Source: Siphlonurus alternatus
Taxonomy: Eukaryota > Arthropoda > Insecta > Ephemeroptera > Siphlonuridae
DNA length: 64,000 bases
Direction: 5' to 3'
Assembly: GCA_949825025.1 (NCBI GenBank)
Contig: OX463787.1
Location: 992,001-1,056,000 of the forward strand
The position numbers were made by a program, and so were the translations under genes. Numbering within the stretch: the first letter of the stretch is position 1; every line of letters starts with the position of its first letter. The notes under the pieces were generated by a model, which made no database searches, had not been told where the DNA came from, and saw only the letters and a program-made list of their open reading frames with translations. Below, in pieces: positions 38,504 through 50,469 of this stretch.

Positions 38504-39718
38504 GGAACAGCTGCAAGAAACAAAGACATGCAGTTTTAAAATTTTGGGAAATGTAAGAAGTGTAGCTATCCCTGAATCATTTTAGTTCATCATAGAGGTA
38601 TGGGGAACCAGAAATCTTTTGATATATTGATAGACTGGGTGCTCTTATCTCACCAGAAATCACAAATCTTCATCTCTCTGTCTATTGAAGCAAGTGAGGC
38701 AGGAATAACATTCGTTGTGCCCAGAGAGGTACATGTATCGATGAAGAAATTTGTATTCCAGACAACAATGTGTGCACGTGCCAACAATTGGTTTCCGTAT
38801 TTACTTGGAGTGTCTTCTCTTGTTTGTTGAACGTTGGCGAAGTTCAAGGTTTGCAACATGTCAAGTCCTGAAAAACCACTCTCTCTTTTCTCTCTCTCTC
38901 CCTGTCCGTCTCTTTTTAATGTGCTTATTCATAAACCAGACATAAGAAATATTAAATAAATATAAATAATAAACTTTAGACCCCAAGATACTCGTAACCG
39001 GGGAACGTCATTTTCATCAATTTTAATTCGCCAATTTGAAAAGATTTAATTATATAATTTAAACAAAAATATAGCACAAATATATGGCATTTAAATTTAA
39101 TGGAGACTCATAGTACATAAATATAATAAAATTGATGAACATTACAATACATATATACATGTATATAACTTATAAACTCTCTCTCTTTCCGAGTAGAAAT
39201 CAAACAGTGCAAATATTGACACGTTTAAGTTATATTAAATACACAGAACAATAGGACGTGTATGTAATAGTAATGTGATAGAATATTATTACAAATATCA
39301 GTTTTGTTTGCAATGTAATATAACATATGTATTTTAAATTATGTTTGGAAAATCATAGATTCTCTTGATTATAATCTTGAAAGAAACGCAAAAATAAAAA
39401 TTGAGTAGATTTCAGTTATAAATTATAATAAAAAACTAAATGATATAAAATGGTACCTAGATAATGAATATTTGGATTAAGGTTGACAAAGGTACTAACG
39501 TATCTGAGAGTTACGACAAAAAAATTAGGAAACATTTTCTTCAGAACCAAAGTCATAAATCTGAGTACTCTTTTTTACATAAGCGAGTTTTCTAATGATG
39601 ACCTACCACACATGGTTCAAAGGTGGAGATGATTTATCATGTACTGTACATAATGGTATGTGTGACATGTACCTCATTCCCCCCCTCCCCCTGTCTCTAT
39701 TATATATATATGTGAGAT
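38504..39718. other. Intergenic sequence, no gene seen
   Basis: The stretch 38600-38930 is less AT-rich and has overlapping short open frames on both strands, but no protein family or splice structure is recognisable. Confidence 0.45.
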
Positions 39719-40023
39719 ATTAGAATGTGAAAATTTTAGACGCTTAATCGAAAGAAGGGGTAAAATATGGTATTGTGTATTTTTTCAGATTTTTCTTAGA
39801 CCGGGAACTATTTTTAAAAAATTATTGAATGTATATTTTTATGACGTCACGGGCGACACTCCTTAAGAAAAAGTATAGGGCAGTGCCGCCCGTGACGTCA
39901 TCAAAATAAGCTTTCAATAATTTTTTAAAAATAGTTCCCGGCCTTAGAAAAATCTGAAAAAATTCACAGAACCATATTTTTCCCCTTCTTTCGATTAAGC
40001 GACTAAAATTTTCACATTCTAAT
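39719..40023. mobile_element. Palindromic MITE with family B-like arms, different termini
   Basis: A near-perfect 305-bp palindrome. ATTAGAATGTGAAAATTTTAG mirrors the right end, the inner arms hold CCGGGAACTATTTTTAAAA, and the centre holds two TGACGTCA octamers. Confidence 0.85.
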
Positions 40024-40192
40024 TTCTTAGTATTATATTATTTCCTCGAGAATATTGCATGCATTCTGATAAAAACAAAATAATACGATCAATGTAATTA
40101 TTAATTAACAATTTACTGAAGTTCTTTGTAAAATAAGATTTGCTGATTTTGTGGATAATTTATTACATTCTTTTAATCAATCACATTAAATA

Positions 40193-40504
40193 GAGTATCG
40201 ACATCAAATTTTTTTATTGCTGAAATGGATAGAGCGTGCAAAATTATGCTACCCTGATTTTTTTTCGACTTTTTAGAGCCCGGGAACTTTTTTTAAAAAA
40301 TGATTGAAAGTCCTTTTTGTGACGTCACGCGGCGGCAAGTCCTATCCTTTTCTTAAGGAGCGGCGTCTCGTGACGACACAAAAAGAACTTTCAATAATTT
40401 TTTAAAAATATTTCCCGGACTCTAAAAAATTTGAAAAAAATTAGGGTAGCATAACTTTGCACCCTCTATCCATTTCTGCAATAAAAAAATTGAGGTTGAT
40501 ACTC
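40193..40504. mobile_element. MITE family B, variant, near twin of the 10.3-kb copy
   Basis: Ends GAGTATCGACATCAAATTTT and AATTGAGGTTGATACTC. The arms and GTGACGTCACG centre match the 10261-10570 copy closely. Confidence 0.82.
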
Positions 40505-40600
40505 CATTTGATAGTTCTACTCTTGTAATTAATTTACAATCAAAATCTTCTGAAACACTGCATGTTTTTCGTGTCCGAAACGGACTCAAAATACACAATG

Positions 40601-40710
40601 CATGGTATATTTATCCGTGGATGAGGAAAACGTGAAAACCTCAGTCAGGATGGACGCTACAGCTTGTGTCAATAAATTAGAAGTTAAGCCAGGGAAATTA
40701 CATAGAAGCA
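40601..40710 (-). mobile_element. SINE core fragment, minus strand
   Basis: CCTCAGTCAGGATGGACGCT, ACAGCTTGTGTCAATAAATT and AAGCCAGGGAAATTACATAG are the reverse complement of the 5S-SINE body, diverged. Confidence 0.65.
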
Positions 40711-41440
40711 CATCGACATTTGCACTGACCTAAAAAGTACAAAGTTTGTACAGGATTTGAAGCACGCAATTATTAATCATCTACATTAAAATTTGATATG
40801 ACAACAATATGATCCTTCTGTCAAGGTTCTATGATAATAATTAGATAAATTTGTATTGTTGCGTGCTTTGTTAACAATGAAATATTTTTGATGAAATTCA
40901 TATCATTTCGTCATGGTTTTTACCCTCTTTAACTAATTATATTAATTTACAAGGGAATTTCCCCAAAATTTGGTATTTCCAAAGATTATATTTTAATTTA
41001 TTTACATAATTTATAACTTTTAAAATTTTAGTTTATTATATTTGACATAACAATTTTGCAATTAGAAATTTTAATGTAAGTATTTAAATTTTAAATGTTT
41101 TACTTTTTATTATAAATAAATTTAAAAACATTAAAATAATCATTAATTTAATAAATTATAATTTTAAACAACCATATATGCAATTATATTTATTTCTATA
41201 AGCGTATATTTGTTATATCTAAGTCAATTCAAAATTACATTTCACTTCAACAAGCAAAAATGGAAAACGCACGATCACTGCTTTTACCAGAAACTGTACA
41301 ATAAATTATTTAAAAAAAAAAGATGAAATTTGTATCTGAAAATCATAATTATATAATTGAACATTAATGAATTTATGTTTATCATTAACAAATTTTAGGA
41401 GTTTTGAAGTATTGGAAACGTTGATGGTGGAGCACTAGGA
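40711..41440. other. AT-rich intergenic sequence, nothing recognised
   Basis: Dense A/T tracts between a SINE fragment and a family C element. Confidence 0.5.
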
Positions 41441-41663
41441 GCCTTACGTTCAACTGATCCTTTATACACGTTAATTTGATTATAACTTTTATAACTAAAA
41501 AACACATCTTATTTCTCCTTTTCACTCAAAGTGAGGATGAAATGAAGACAATATTTTACTCTCAATAAGAGGATAGAAGACGTAATTTCGTCTTTTTCTC
41601 TAAAAAATGGTGCAACATAATTCAGAGGGAATTAGCAAATTAAAGATGAAAATTTCAACTCGG
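41441..41663. mobile_element. MITE family C, copy 6 (reverse, diverged)
   Basis: GTTCAACTGATCCTTTATAC to GATGAAAATTTCAACTCGG. Confidence 0.7.
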
Positions 41664-41949
41664 AAGGACTTAAAACATGCATGGGTCTTATCATTTATTT
41701 TTTCTTGCTTGGACCCATTACGCTCGGTAAACCAGCAGGTAAGTAAGATAAGTCATGTAAGTTTATGACAGCTGTAATGCGAGTTCAGCAGATTCCTTTT
41801 GCACTTGATAGAATTTCATGTCATCAGAAACTTCCTGTACACAAAATATGCTTGCGTGTGTCGCCTTAAGTTACGTATCGTGTCTAGACGTGGGTAATTA
41901 AGTACTGTACTTAAATGTGTATGTCTGTCGTCTTAACTTATACGTGTCC

Positions 41950-42203
41950 CCGAGTTGAAATAAATTTCATCTTTTCATTCGCTATATATTACGTCCTTTC
42001 ATGTTCACCATTTTAGAGAGAAAAGGAAGGGGAAAAGGCATGATTACGTTTTTTTTTTTTTTTTTCTTGAACATAAAATGTTAGAAATATTGTCATCATT
42101 TCATCCTCACTTTGAGCGAAGAGGAAATAAGATGTGTTTTAGAGGTAAAAAGATTAGGTTTAGACATAAAGGATGAGTTGATGACGAAATTTTTCAACTA
42201 GGG
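41950..42203. mobile_element. MITE family C, copy 7
   Basis: CCGAGTTGAAATAAATTTCA to ATTTTTCAACTAGGG, with a long T run in the centre. Confidence 0.8.
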
Positions 42204-42549
42204 TCGCGTCTAGATATGAGGATAATTTAGTACTTAAATGTGATGAAGTGTTAAGTTTAGTTAATAATTATTAATTTTTGTCACTGAAAAAAATGATACA
42301 CTTTGATGCATAATTAGCTAATTAAGAAATTATTTATTTAACTAGTTCAGTTGTCAGTTCAAAATCGGAACACCGAATTGACCTAATTTTTAATTATTTT
42401 CAGAATTGGAGCATCAAATTAAGACAATCAAGATAAATAATGTCACCAAGACAATTTAGTTATAACGTTTATGCTCTCCTAATTTGTACACGCTCACTTA
42501 AATATCTGTGAGATCAACTCTATTGTTCTTTTATATACTGAAAAAACAT

Positions 42550-42600
42550 TACAATCGTGCAAGTAATTAGCATCGTTACTTCATTACTTGCGTGATTGTG
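42550..42600. repeat. Short hairpin
   Basis: ACAATCGTGCAAGTAA and TTACTTGCGTGATTGT enclose about 18 nt. Confidence 0.55.
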
Positions 42601-42770
42601 TCTAATTACTATGATAAAAAATTAGGCGGGGGTTTAATCTTACGTTAATTAATTTTATTGTGATGGTCCTTTCTTATTTTGAAAGTTCTGATGGGGATTT
42701 TTGTTGTGTAAAAACCTGACAACAAATGATGACCTGTAAGTAAAGTAGGCTCAATATTTTTTATATTATT

Positions 42771-43159
42771 TTAGGCTGGTCACACACAGGCTTCATATTG
42801 CATCGTATCGTATGATACAAATATAGAACCAGTTATATATGAGAAAGGGATATGTGAATAACTCAAATGCATGCTTAATTATTTAATATAAATATAATGT
42901 AATGTATGTTACTACTAAAAATTTTAGTTATATATAATAATTTTTGTACGTGTGTATTTTATTTTGTATATTCTTTATAATCGGATTTCCTGTAGTCTGT
43001 TTTTTTAATAATTATAATAAGTATAATAAATAAGTGTGATTTCTTGCGATACGATACGATACGAAGCTGTGTGCGCTCGTTCACCTGATCGCATAGACTC
43101 TTATATAGTTTTTTATCATACGCTGCGAAATCATGCGATTCAGTGTGAGACAGCCCTTA
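42771..43159. mobile_element. Family H element, about 390 bp
   Basis: Left GGCTGGTCACACACAGGCTT and right GATTCAGTGTGAGACAGCCC. Internal GATACGATACGATACGAAGC mirrors GCATCGTATCGTATGATAC. Same outer motif as the 28.0-kb palindrome. Confidence 0.65.
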
Positions 43160-43783
43160 TTTTTTTCATTGTATGGAGTTCTAGGAAGAGAATGCCATGT
43201 GACTAGCGACTTTAATACTCTAACTTTCCTTCTCTTCGCGAGCCTCAGTTGATGGAGAGCTTCAAGTCAGCTGATTTTTTAGTGTTCCAACCATGAAGAA
43301 AATCACCAATTCATGAATCGTGCCAATAATTAGACCTTAAACTGTTTTTCAACTTTTTAAATACATATTTTGTATTTGTTTTATAATATTAAGTTTCTTA
43401 CTTCTACAATATGTTAAAAAATTAAACTTCTAACTTCTCATGATAAACAATGAGTAAGCTTGATACCAATTTCCCTCGTTAAAACATAGTAAAAGCAACC
43501 TTACGTCCTGCGATGACTAACACAAGGACAAACTCCTCCATGCTTTGTTGCACTTCTAGCTTGGCTGGCCACAGGATGGTACCAAATTGTTATTGTTACT
43601 TCAGAGGTCAAAGATGTAGGCTCTTTTTTATAATTATTAAGAATATGTATTGTTAAGTTGGGAGTTATAAAAAATAATTATGTACACCTCTGGATAGCAA
43701 GAACGTTACTTCTGCATTATTTGCTGCAGCCAAGAAAGCAGGAAATTCAAATTTTTATTTTTGGGAGAGGTAAATAGAGCAAC

Positions 43784-44048
43784 CACGAGTTGAAATAAAT
43801 TTCATCCCGTCCTTTTCCCTTCTATTTTGCACCATTTTAGAAGAAAAAAGAGAGAGGAAAAGACGAGATTACGTCTTCTTTCCTCTTATTGAGCATAAAA
43901 TGTTATAAAAATATTGTCTCCATTTCATCCTCACTTTGAGCGGAACTATAGACATTGAACGAAGAGGAAATAAGATGTGTTTTAGAGGTAATAAGATTTT
44001 AGGTTTAGACGTGTAAAGGATGAGTTGAAGATGTAATTTTTCAACTAG
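43784..44048. mobile_element. MITE family C, copy 8
   Basis: CACGAGTTGAAATAAATTTC to GATGTAATTTTTCAACTAG, with a short insertion GGAACTATAGACATTGAACG in the interior. Confidence 0.78.
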
Positions 44049-44253
44049 ATAGCGCTGACAGAGCAAAGCTAACGTTCATGGTGTACATTTAATTTTCTTT
44101 TATCCTGTTACATTTATATTCATTTAACGGTACGTATGATACGATGTGGAATAATTTACATGCAATGTGGACATACTTTTGGACAGGATAACGTTTGCTC
44201 CGTGGGCACGAAATCTATGGAGACGTGGTGATTATAGTATAACAATCGCCTCA

Positions 44254-44347
44254 AAAAATTCCCTTTTTGCGGCCTTGTTAATCACTATACTCCATAAGAA
44301 CAACACAGGGCATGGTGATTAACAAGGCTGCAAGTGGGAAATTTTCC
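44254..44347. repeat. Hairpin, 94 bp
   Basis: GCGGCCTTGTTAATCAC mirrors GTGATTAACAAGGCTGC, extended by TTCCC/GGGAA arms. Confidence 0.65.
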
Positions 44348-44376
44348 AATGTGACGAGTTTACATTTTTTCTTCTT

Positions 44377-44586
44377 AAGGTGGATTTTCATGAGCGACAA
44401 CGGCGATGCGACGCGATTTTGACGTAAAATCTGTGAAATCCTATGCGGCGAGCGAATTCGCTGGGAATAGCGTTAATTTCGATGCTCTTTTTCTTTTAAT
44501 CGCCCAATATGGCCGCCAATGGATGTTACAGCAAGTGCGCATTATTCGCGTCGCATTATAAAAATCGTCATGTGAATCTACCTTTA
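44377..44586. mobile_element. Small MITE with AAGGTGGATTTTCATGAG ends
   Basis: AAGGTGGATTTTCATGAGCG mirrors a diverged right end ending CATGTGAATCTACCTTTATA; GCGATGCGACGCGA and TCGCGTCGCATT pair inside. Confidence 0.68.
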
Positions 44587-45889
44587 TACATGGCTCCCAA
44601 AATTACAAATCTATGTCTGTTAGAGCTGAAGTTTTAGCAAATCAAACATAACGTTCGTCATGTCACGAAGTGTACACAAAGGTTTTTAATCATTTTCTCT
44701 CAACATGAGAAAATGAAGACATTGAAAAGCGTAATTTTTACAACTACTAATTAACAAACCGCAAAGCTTAATTAACTTCTTATCTCACATAATGACCTCT
44801 AATTGTTGCTTGTCCCAAGGTGTCGGGAAGGTTCTAATTAACGACATGGAAACATTTAAATACTTCATTCAAATTAGTTAACACAGTGAAAAGAGTAAAA
44901 TTTTGATATTTCTTCAGATACTCTTGCAATAAAAAATTTAAAAAAAAATATTATAAATATTTTATTTTTATTTATTAATTTATTAATATTGTCCTTTTTA
45001 CATAAAATAATTTTATGCAAAAATTTAAATATTGTTTTTCAAGAAAAATTTTATTATTGTTTAAACATTATTTTAAATAAATTACGAATATATATTAATT
45101 TCTTTCAGTTTTATAATAAAATAATTATAACATTTTATATTTTATTAATATATATACAGTATATATATATATTATATATAATTTTTTTTTTAATTTAAAT
45201 TTTATGCATTTTTAATATTGTTTTAATACAAAAGTTAATTTAGATTTTTATTTTTAAAAGTTTTAGACGTCTTAACAAAAGTATTTAAGAATTGCTTCAA
45301 ATGCTTCAGAGAAAGGTATATCTCGCTTGGTTATCAGCATTGTAAAGCTAATTGATGATTATATAAATTGTAAGGTATAAGTAATAATTATACTGTAATT
45401 AACGATACAATAAAATGATAAATTAGATCAAAAAATTAAATAAGTGGTAAAAAAGCAATATTCTTCAAGTCATCCAGACACAATATCTTCCGTTAACGTT
45501 GAGATATTATTGTTAGTAGAAAGGAGTAAACCTCACGACCTGTGACTCATAACAGCTGTTCTAGAGCGGAGTGTGGCTTGCCCTGCTTTTTCCTCCACTT
45601 TCACCTCGTTCTGACGTCACAATATGTACACCTAGGGTTACCACAAACGTTAATATCTCCGTGATTTGTTTAGGTGGCAACACTGACGTATCTTCAAAAT
45701 GTTAATTTTTGAATCTACAAATCTGGAGTAATTTTGAACCTAATAGAGCTTAACTGATTGCTGAAATGTCAAGATTGTGAGTTTCTATAGGAGACAGATT
45801 AAGTTTTTATGTCTTTAATTAAATGAAATTAATTTTTAATATTTTTTAAAAAAGAACAGGAATCTTTTAAAAAACAGTTGTCACATATA
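44587..45889. other. AT-rich intergenic sequence, nothing recognised
   Basis: Includes an AT-rich tract at 44930-45240 with short repetitive open frames that have no coding character. Confidence 0.5.
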
Positions 45890-46482
45890 TGTCAGTTCTC
45901 AGTTCAAGATGTACAGGATACAATATGTCCCAAAGTTTATAAACCACTTGAGTTCGCACAAACTAGGCAGCAGTACACAAAATGTACTGAAGACTCCAGT
46001 TATATAACCCACAAGAGTTCTCCATTCACTAGACCGCAGTTTACTTGAGACAGTATTATATTCTGAAGGTTTCAATTACGACCTACACGAGTTCTATTGA
46101 TACAATGTCAGGCCATAATTCGAAATGTCCTAAAAATTTACTTATTTATTCAAAAAAACAGACTACAGGTTAGGTAATTCGATTATAAAGAATAAAATAG
46201 TTCATATAAACAAATTCTTAGTTAAAATACACACGTACAAAAATTATTATATAGAATCTTATTATCAAGAAAATATTATTCTTTTTTTCGCCCCTTGCTA
46301 TTATGAAGCACATGAGTTCTTCATTGATTAGGCTACTGTTTACATGTCCCAAAGATTTTATTAGCATGAGAGTTCTCTTTATATCAGACCACTCTACAAA
46401 ATGTCCCGAAGGTTTTAAATCAAAATTTAAATAATAATTTTATTAATGACCCACACATCAACCTCTAGTACAAGATGTCCAA
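45890..46482. repeat. Degenerate flank of the 52-bp minisatellite
   Basis: Recurring GAGTTCTCCATTCACTAGAC-like, CATGAGTTCTTCATTGATTA-like and AAATGTCCCGAAGGTTTT-like segments keep the order of the 52-bp unit but are AT-rich and eroded. Confidence 0.6.
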
Positions 46483-47055
46483 GTTCTCCACACACCAGGC
46501 CGCTGTACATCCCTGCAGGTTCCAGGTCGTCTAAGGTTCCCCACACACCAGGCCGCTGTACATCCCTGCAGGTTCCAGGTCGTCGAAGTTCTCCACACAC
46601 CAGGCCGCTGTACATCCCTGCAGGTTTCAGGTCGTCGAAGTTCTCCACACACCAGGCCGCTGTACATCCCTGCAGGTTCCAGGTCGTCGAAGTTCTCCAC
46701 ACACCAGGCCGCTGTACATCCCTGCAGGTTCCAGGTCGTCTAAGTTCTCCACACATCAGGTCACTATACATCCCTGAAGGTTCCAGGTCGTCTAAGTTCT
46801 CCACACACCAGGCCACTATACATCCCTGCAGGTTTCAGGTCGTCCAAGTTCTCCACACACCAGGTCACTATACATCCCTGCAGGTTCCAGGTCGTCCAAG
46901 TTCTCCACACACCAGGTCACTGTACATCCCTGTAGGTTCCAGGTCGTCTAAGTTCTCCACACACCAGGCCGCTATACATCCCTGAAGGTTCCAGGTCGTC
47001 CAAGTTCTCCACACACCAGGCCGCTGTACATCCCTGAAGGTTCCAGGTCGTCTCG
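46483..47055. repeat. 52-bp minisatellite, 11 units
   Basis: GTTCTCCACACACCAGG, CCGCTGTACATCCCTGCAGG and TTCCAGGTCGTC repeat every 52 bp from 46483; the second unit is one base longer. GC-rich in an AT-rich setting. Open frames exist on both strands only because the unit lacks stops in several frames. Confidence 0.95.
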
Positions 47056-47740
47056 CTGGCGATTTCCTTTCATTGCACGGCAGACAGCGTGACGTCGATG
47101 TTAATTAAATTACCTGCAAGAAAGTTGTTGCTCGACATTTTCTCCGCTTAACATGAGCAATTATACTACGCAGCAATTGAATTAAATATGAATCGTAATT
47201 GGTTTCTCATAAAAACAATACGAACCGTTTATTATGAAGAAATTGATTTATTTTTAATTATCGAGAGCAAACGGTATTTAATTGGTTTGCCGCAAAAACA
47301 ATACGAACTGTTCATTATGAAGAAATTGATTTATTTTTAATTATTGAGAGATAAGAGGGTATATATTTTTCTTATAATATTTCAATAATGATATACTATT
47401 TTATATATTTTATAGTAATATTAATATTAGTTTTTCTGTTAGTTTATTAATATGTTTTGTAAATTTTATTTTTTAATGAATTATATATTATTATCTTAAT
47501 TAAAATAAATTTCATACAACATAATATAATTTAAATATAATATTGAAATAATTATATACTAAAAAAATAAAACATTTTATTTTTATAAGTTTTGAAATAT
47601 TGGCAATCATTTTATTTTGTATTTTTATAATTTATTTAGTTGCTTGTCCATGGTGGGTTGGAAAGTATAAATTTTGATAGAAATAGCAAAATACATGGAT
47701 ACGAATAAAAATGATCTTTGCTGTAAAATATTTAAAATAC
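47056..47740. other. Intergenic sequence, nothing recognised
   Basis: A local duplication is visible: AACAATACGAACCGTTTATT and AACAATACGAACTGTTCATT about 75 bp apart near 47215 and 47298. No gene. Confidence 0.5.
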
Positions 47741-47748
47741 ATTATTAA

Positions 47749-49826
47749 TAGGGATGGGCAATATCGAGCATATATTCGATATTATTCGTATTCACAATAT
47801 ATTCATATACATTCGATATTCGTATTACAATATAGTCAGAGAATTCGATATCATATTCGTTTAATCATATTCATATTCGAAAAAGCTAAATATTGCGGAT
47901 TGCAATATAACGAATGACGATATAATCATATGAATCGTTATTCTTATTCCAATATATTGCTCTAAAAACACTGCAACTTTTTGCTCCCAAATACGTGTAG
48001 TTCATAAGTTAATTTAATAATTTAAAATAAAATAATAATAGCAATTAATTAAAATATAGGATATATAATATTTTTAAATAAAACTTAAAAATTTAAAAAA
48101 ATAAATTGGGATGTTTAAATAACTAATACTGTATGCATATTATATACAGCATATGTGATGTATGCATATAAATAAATACATAATATAAATGTATAATAAT
48201 ATGTACTGTATGCATCATGGATCTATAATGCGTACTGTAATCATAAAATATGCATACTGTAATTGCATACCGTATTATTAAAATAATGATATGCAACATG
48301 CAGTATACATTTATATATAGTATAGTAGGTCTGTTCATAAACTCGAAACTGCATCGTCTACATGGCACCCAATTTCCTTATATATAATATTATATTATAG
48401 TTACATACGATATTTAACATGCATATATATATATATGCTGCAGTTCAGAGATCTCGCTTTTATATATGGTTTGGCCGCATATTAATTCAAGGGGGTGTGG
48501 TTTTGGCTCAACAGCTCAAAGATATTTTTGCATATAATATGCAATGTGTATAATATGCCTTCTATAATGTGCTGTACTGATGCAGTATACGTGCATCATC
48601 TATTATTTAATGATGGCGATCGAGTTTTAAGTCGAGGCCGTATAGCTGCAAGTCTTTTGTATAAGATAGGTTGCATTAAAATTAAAAGGGGGGGCCGGCC
48701 AGCAGGGCCAATAATTCCGAGATCTCAATTAATTTATCAACTGAGATTCATCGCCTTAAAAAAAAAAAAAAAAGGAAAATGTTTAACACCATTACATGCA
48801 TTAATTAAAGTGCATAATAATTATTAAATAATAAGCCGGCCAGCATAATATAATATACGCCGCGTTTTTAGAGGAGCGTGGACATGGATTGACAATAATA
48901 ATACTGTATGATACATGCATACTGTACGTAAATATAATATACATTATGCATGCACCTGTATTACCTGGCATATAATATGAATACACCGTGATCGAGGTTT
49001 AATTGTATTATAGAGACGGCCGACCACGAATATCTGCAAGCCATGGAAGCCTATATAAAAATATATATAGCTGCTCGTATTATAAATAAAATTTCTACTG
49101 TACTATTATACACATATGCATGAGAGACGCATGCATGCAATCAGTAACACCTTTAATTTTTTTTCATCATTGTGAAATATATTAATATCAAATAATAATA
49201 AGAGTATTAAGACATATATTATGCAACTGTCTTAATTTGCTACACTATAGAAACAAAAAAAAAAATATATATATCGAAAAAAATATCATTTTTCGAACAG
49301 AAAAAAAAGGGAAATATATCATTCGCGGCTTGGAAACGTTATATAAATTAATTTGCGTTGCATGCACTCAAAATTATTCGTAAAATAATCTATTATTGCA
49401 ATATTTACCGAATATATTATTCATTGCAATATCATTCACTTTTGTGCTGCACTCAGACGGCAATGTAAGGAAGCGTTATCGTAAAAAAATTCGAACATTC
49501 GTTATAATATTATTTCAATATATTATTATCTGAATATTCAATATCATTCGCATTGTGCTGCACCCAGACGACAATATAAGGAAGCGTTATCGTAAAAAAT
49601 TCGAACATTCGTTATTCCATATCAAATAGCAAGGATTTGCTTTGTGCTGCACTCTGGCGTCAATGTACGGAAGCGTTATCATAAAATAACATTCGTTATT
49701 CGTAAAAGCGAATTCTATATTCGATATCACGTATTGTATCGTATTGGCCAGTATTCGATAAATTCGCAATACCAATACTTCAAGAATTCGATACTCCAAA
49801 TATTGTTATTGTATTGCCCATCCCTA
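47749..49826. mobile_element. Non-autonomous hAT-type element, 2.08 kb, with 8-bp target duplication
   Basis: Terminal TAGGGATGGGCAATA mirrors TATTGCCCATCCCTA. ATTATTAA directly abuts both ends (47741-47748 and 49827-49834). Short inverted ends plus an 8-bp duplication match hAT elements. No transposase reading frame is visible. Subterminal regions are rich in ATTCGATAT-like motifs. Confidence 0.87.
49443..49700. repeat. Three subterminal repeats inside the hAT-type element
   Basis: TGTGCTGCACTCAGACGGCA-like units followed by GGAAGCGTTATCGTAAAA start at about 49443, 49554 and 49643. Confidence 0.75.
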
Positions 49827-49913
49827 ATTATTAAAGGAAAGTAAATGAGATTATCATAAAATTTAATCAATTAAAAATTATTAAATGATTTTTCTATTTA
49901 CACCAACATATTT

Positions 49914-50125
49914 TTTCAGATATTTCAGAACTCTGGAACTTAAAATTATTATTATAAAAATATTGAAAGTAGAGAGAAAGTTGTCCCTTTTTAATAAAAT
50001 TATGGGAACTAAAAGGGGCGTGAGATCAAACCTGAATTTTGTATATTACATTTTAGCAATACTTCATTGTGTCTAAAAAAAAGTCTATGCACCCTCTATT
50101 TATTGCTGCAATATCAAAATTTTCA
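49914..50125. mobile_element. MITE family B, degraded fragment
   Basis: Traces of TTTCAGATATTTCAGAACTC, TATTGAAAGT, CTTTTTAATAAAATTA and GCACCCTCTATTTATTGCTG in the expected order. Confidence 0.45.
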
Positions 50126-50285
50126 CGAGAAAAAATCGCGGAGTGATTAAATCGTTGCGGGAAAGCGATTTTTCCTCGCTAATATGGCTGCCATACGATT
50201 TTACTGCAAGTGCGCTTTTCTCGCCCCGCCAAGCCTCGCTTGATCGTTCCATGAAAAAGCGTCTTATTGCCTGGAAATGTAAACG

Positions 50286-50400
50286 AATTTCTGATCCGTG
50301 TATTAAATCTCTCTACATTGAACGACGTTGTAAACTACACAAAATTTCTGATCCGTGTATTAAATCTCTCTACATTGAACGACGTTGTAAACTACACACT
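50286..50400 (+). repeat. 57-bp tandem duplication
   Basis: AATTTCTGATCCGTGTATTA through TTGTAAACTACACA occurs twice, 57 bp apart, almost without change. It lies in a 107-codon open frame (50143-50466) that matches no family I know. Similarity to the 44.4-kb MITE interior suggests repeat-derived sequence. Confidence 0.75.
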
Positions 50401-50469
50401 GCCAGCGTCAATGCAAGTAAAAGTTCTTTGATAACATCGCACTTACTAAATGTGCTTTACATTTGAAGG

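Noticed and set aside
38600..38945. Possible gene with overlapping frames of 64-77 codons
   Set aside because: No recognisable family, no supporting splice sites, and equally long frames on the opposite strand.
46446..46985. Long open frame on the plus strand, with open frames on the minus strand
   Set aside because: It lies wholly within the 52-bp minisatellite. The unit is not a multiple of three and is open on both strands, so the frames reflect repeat composition, not coding.
47749..49826. hAT transposase gene in the 2.08-kb element
   Set aside because: Only short AT-rich frames rich in Tyr/Ile/His; no RNase H-like or BED-finger motif visible.
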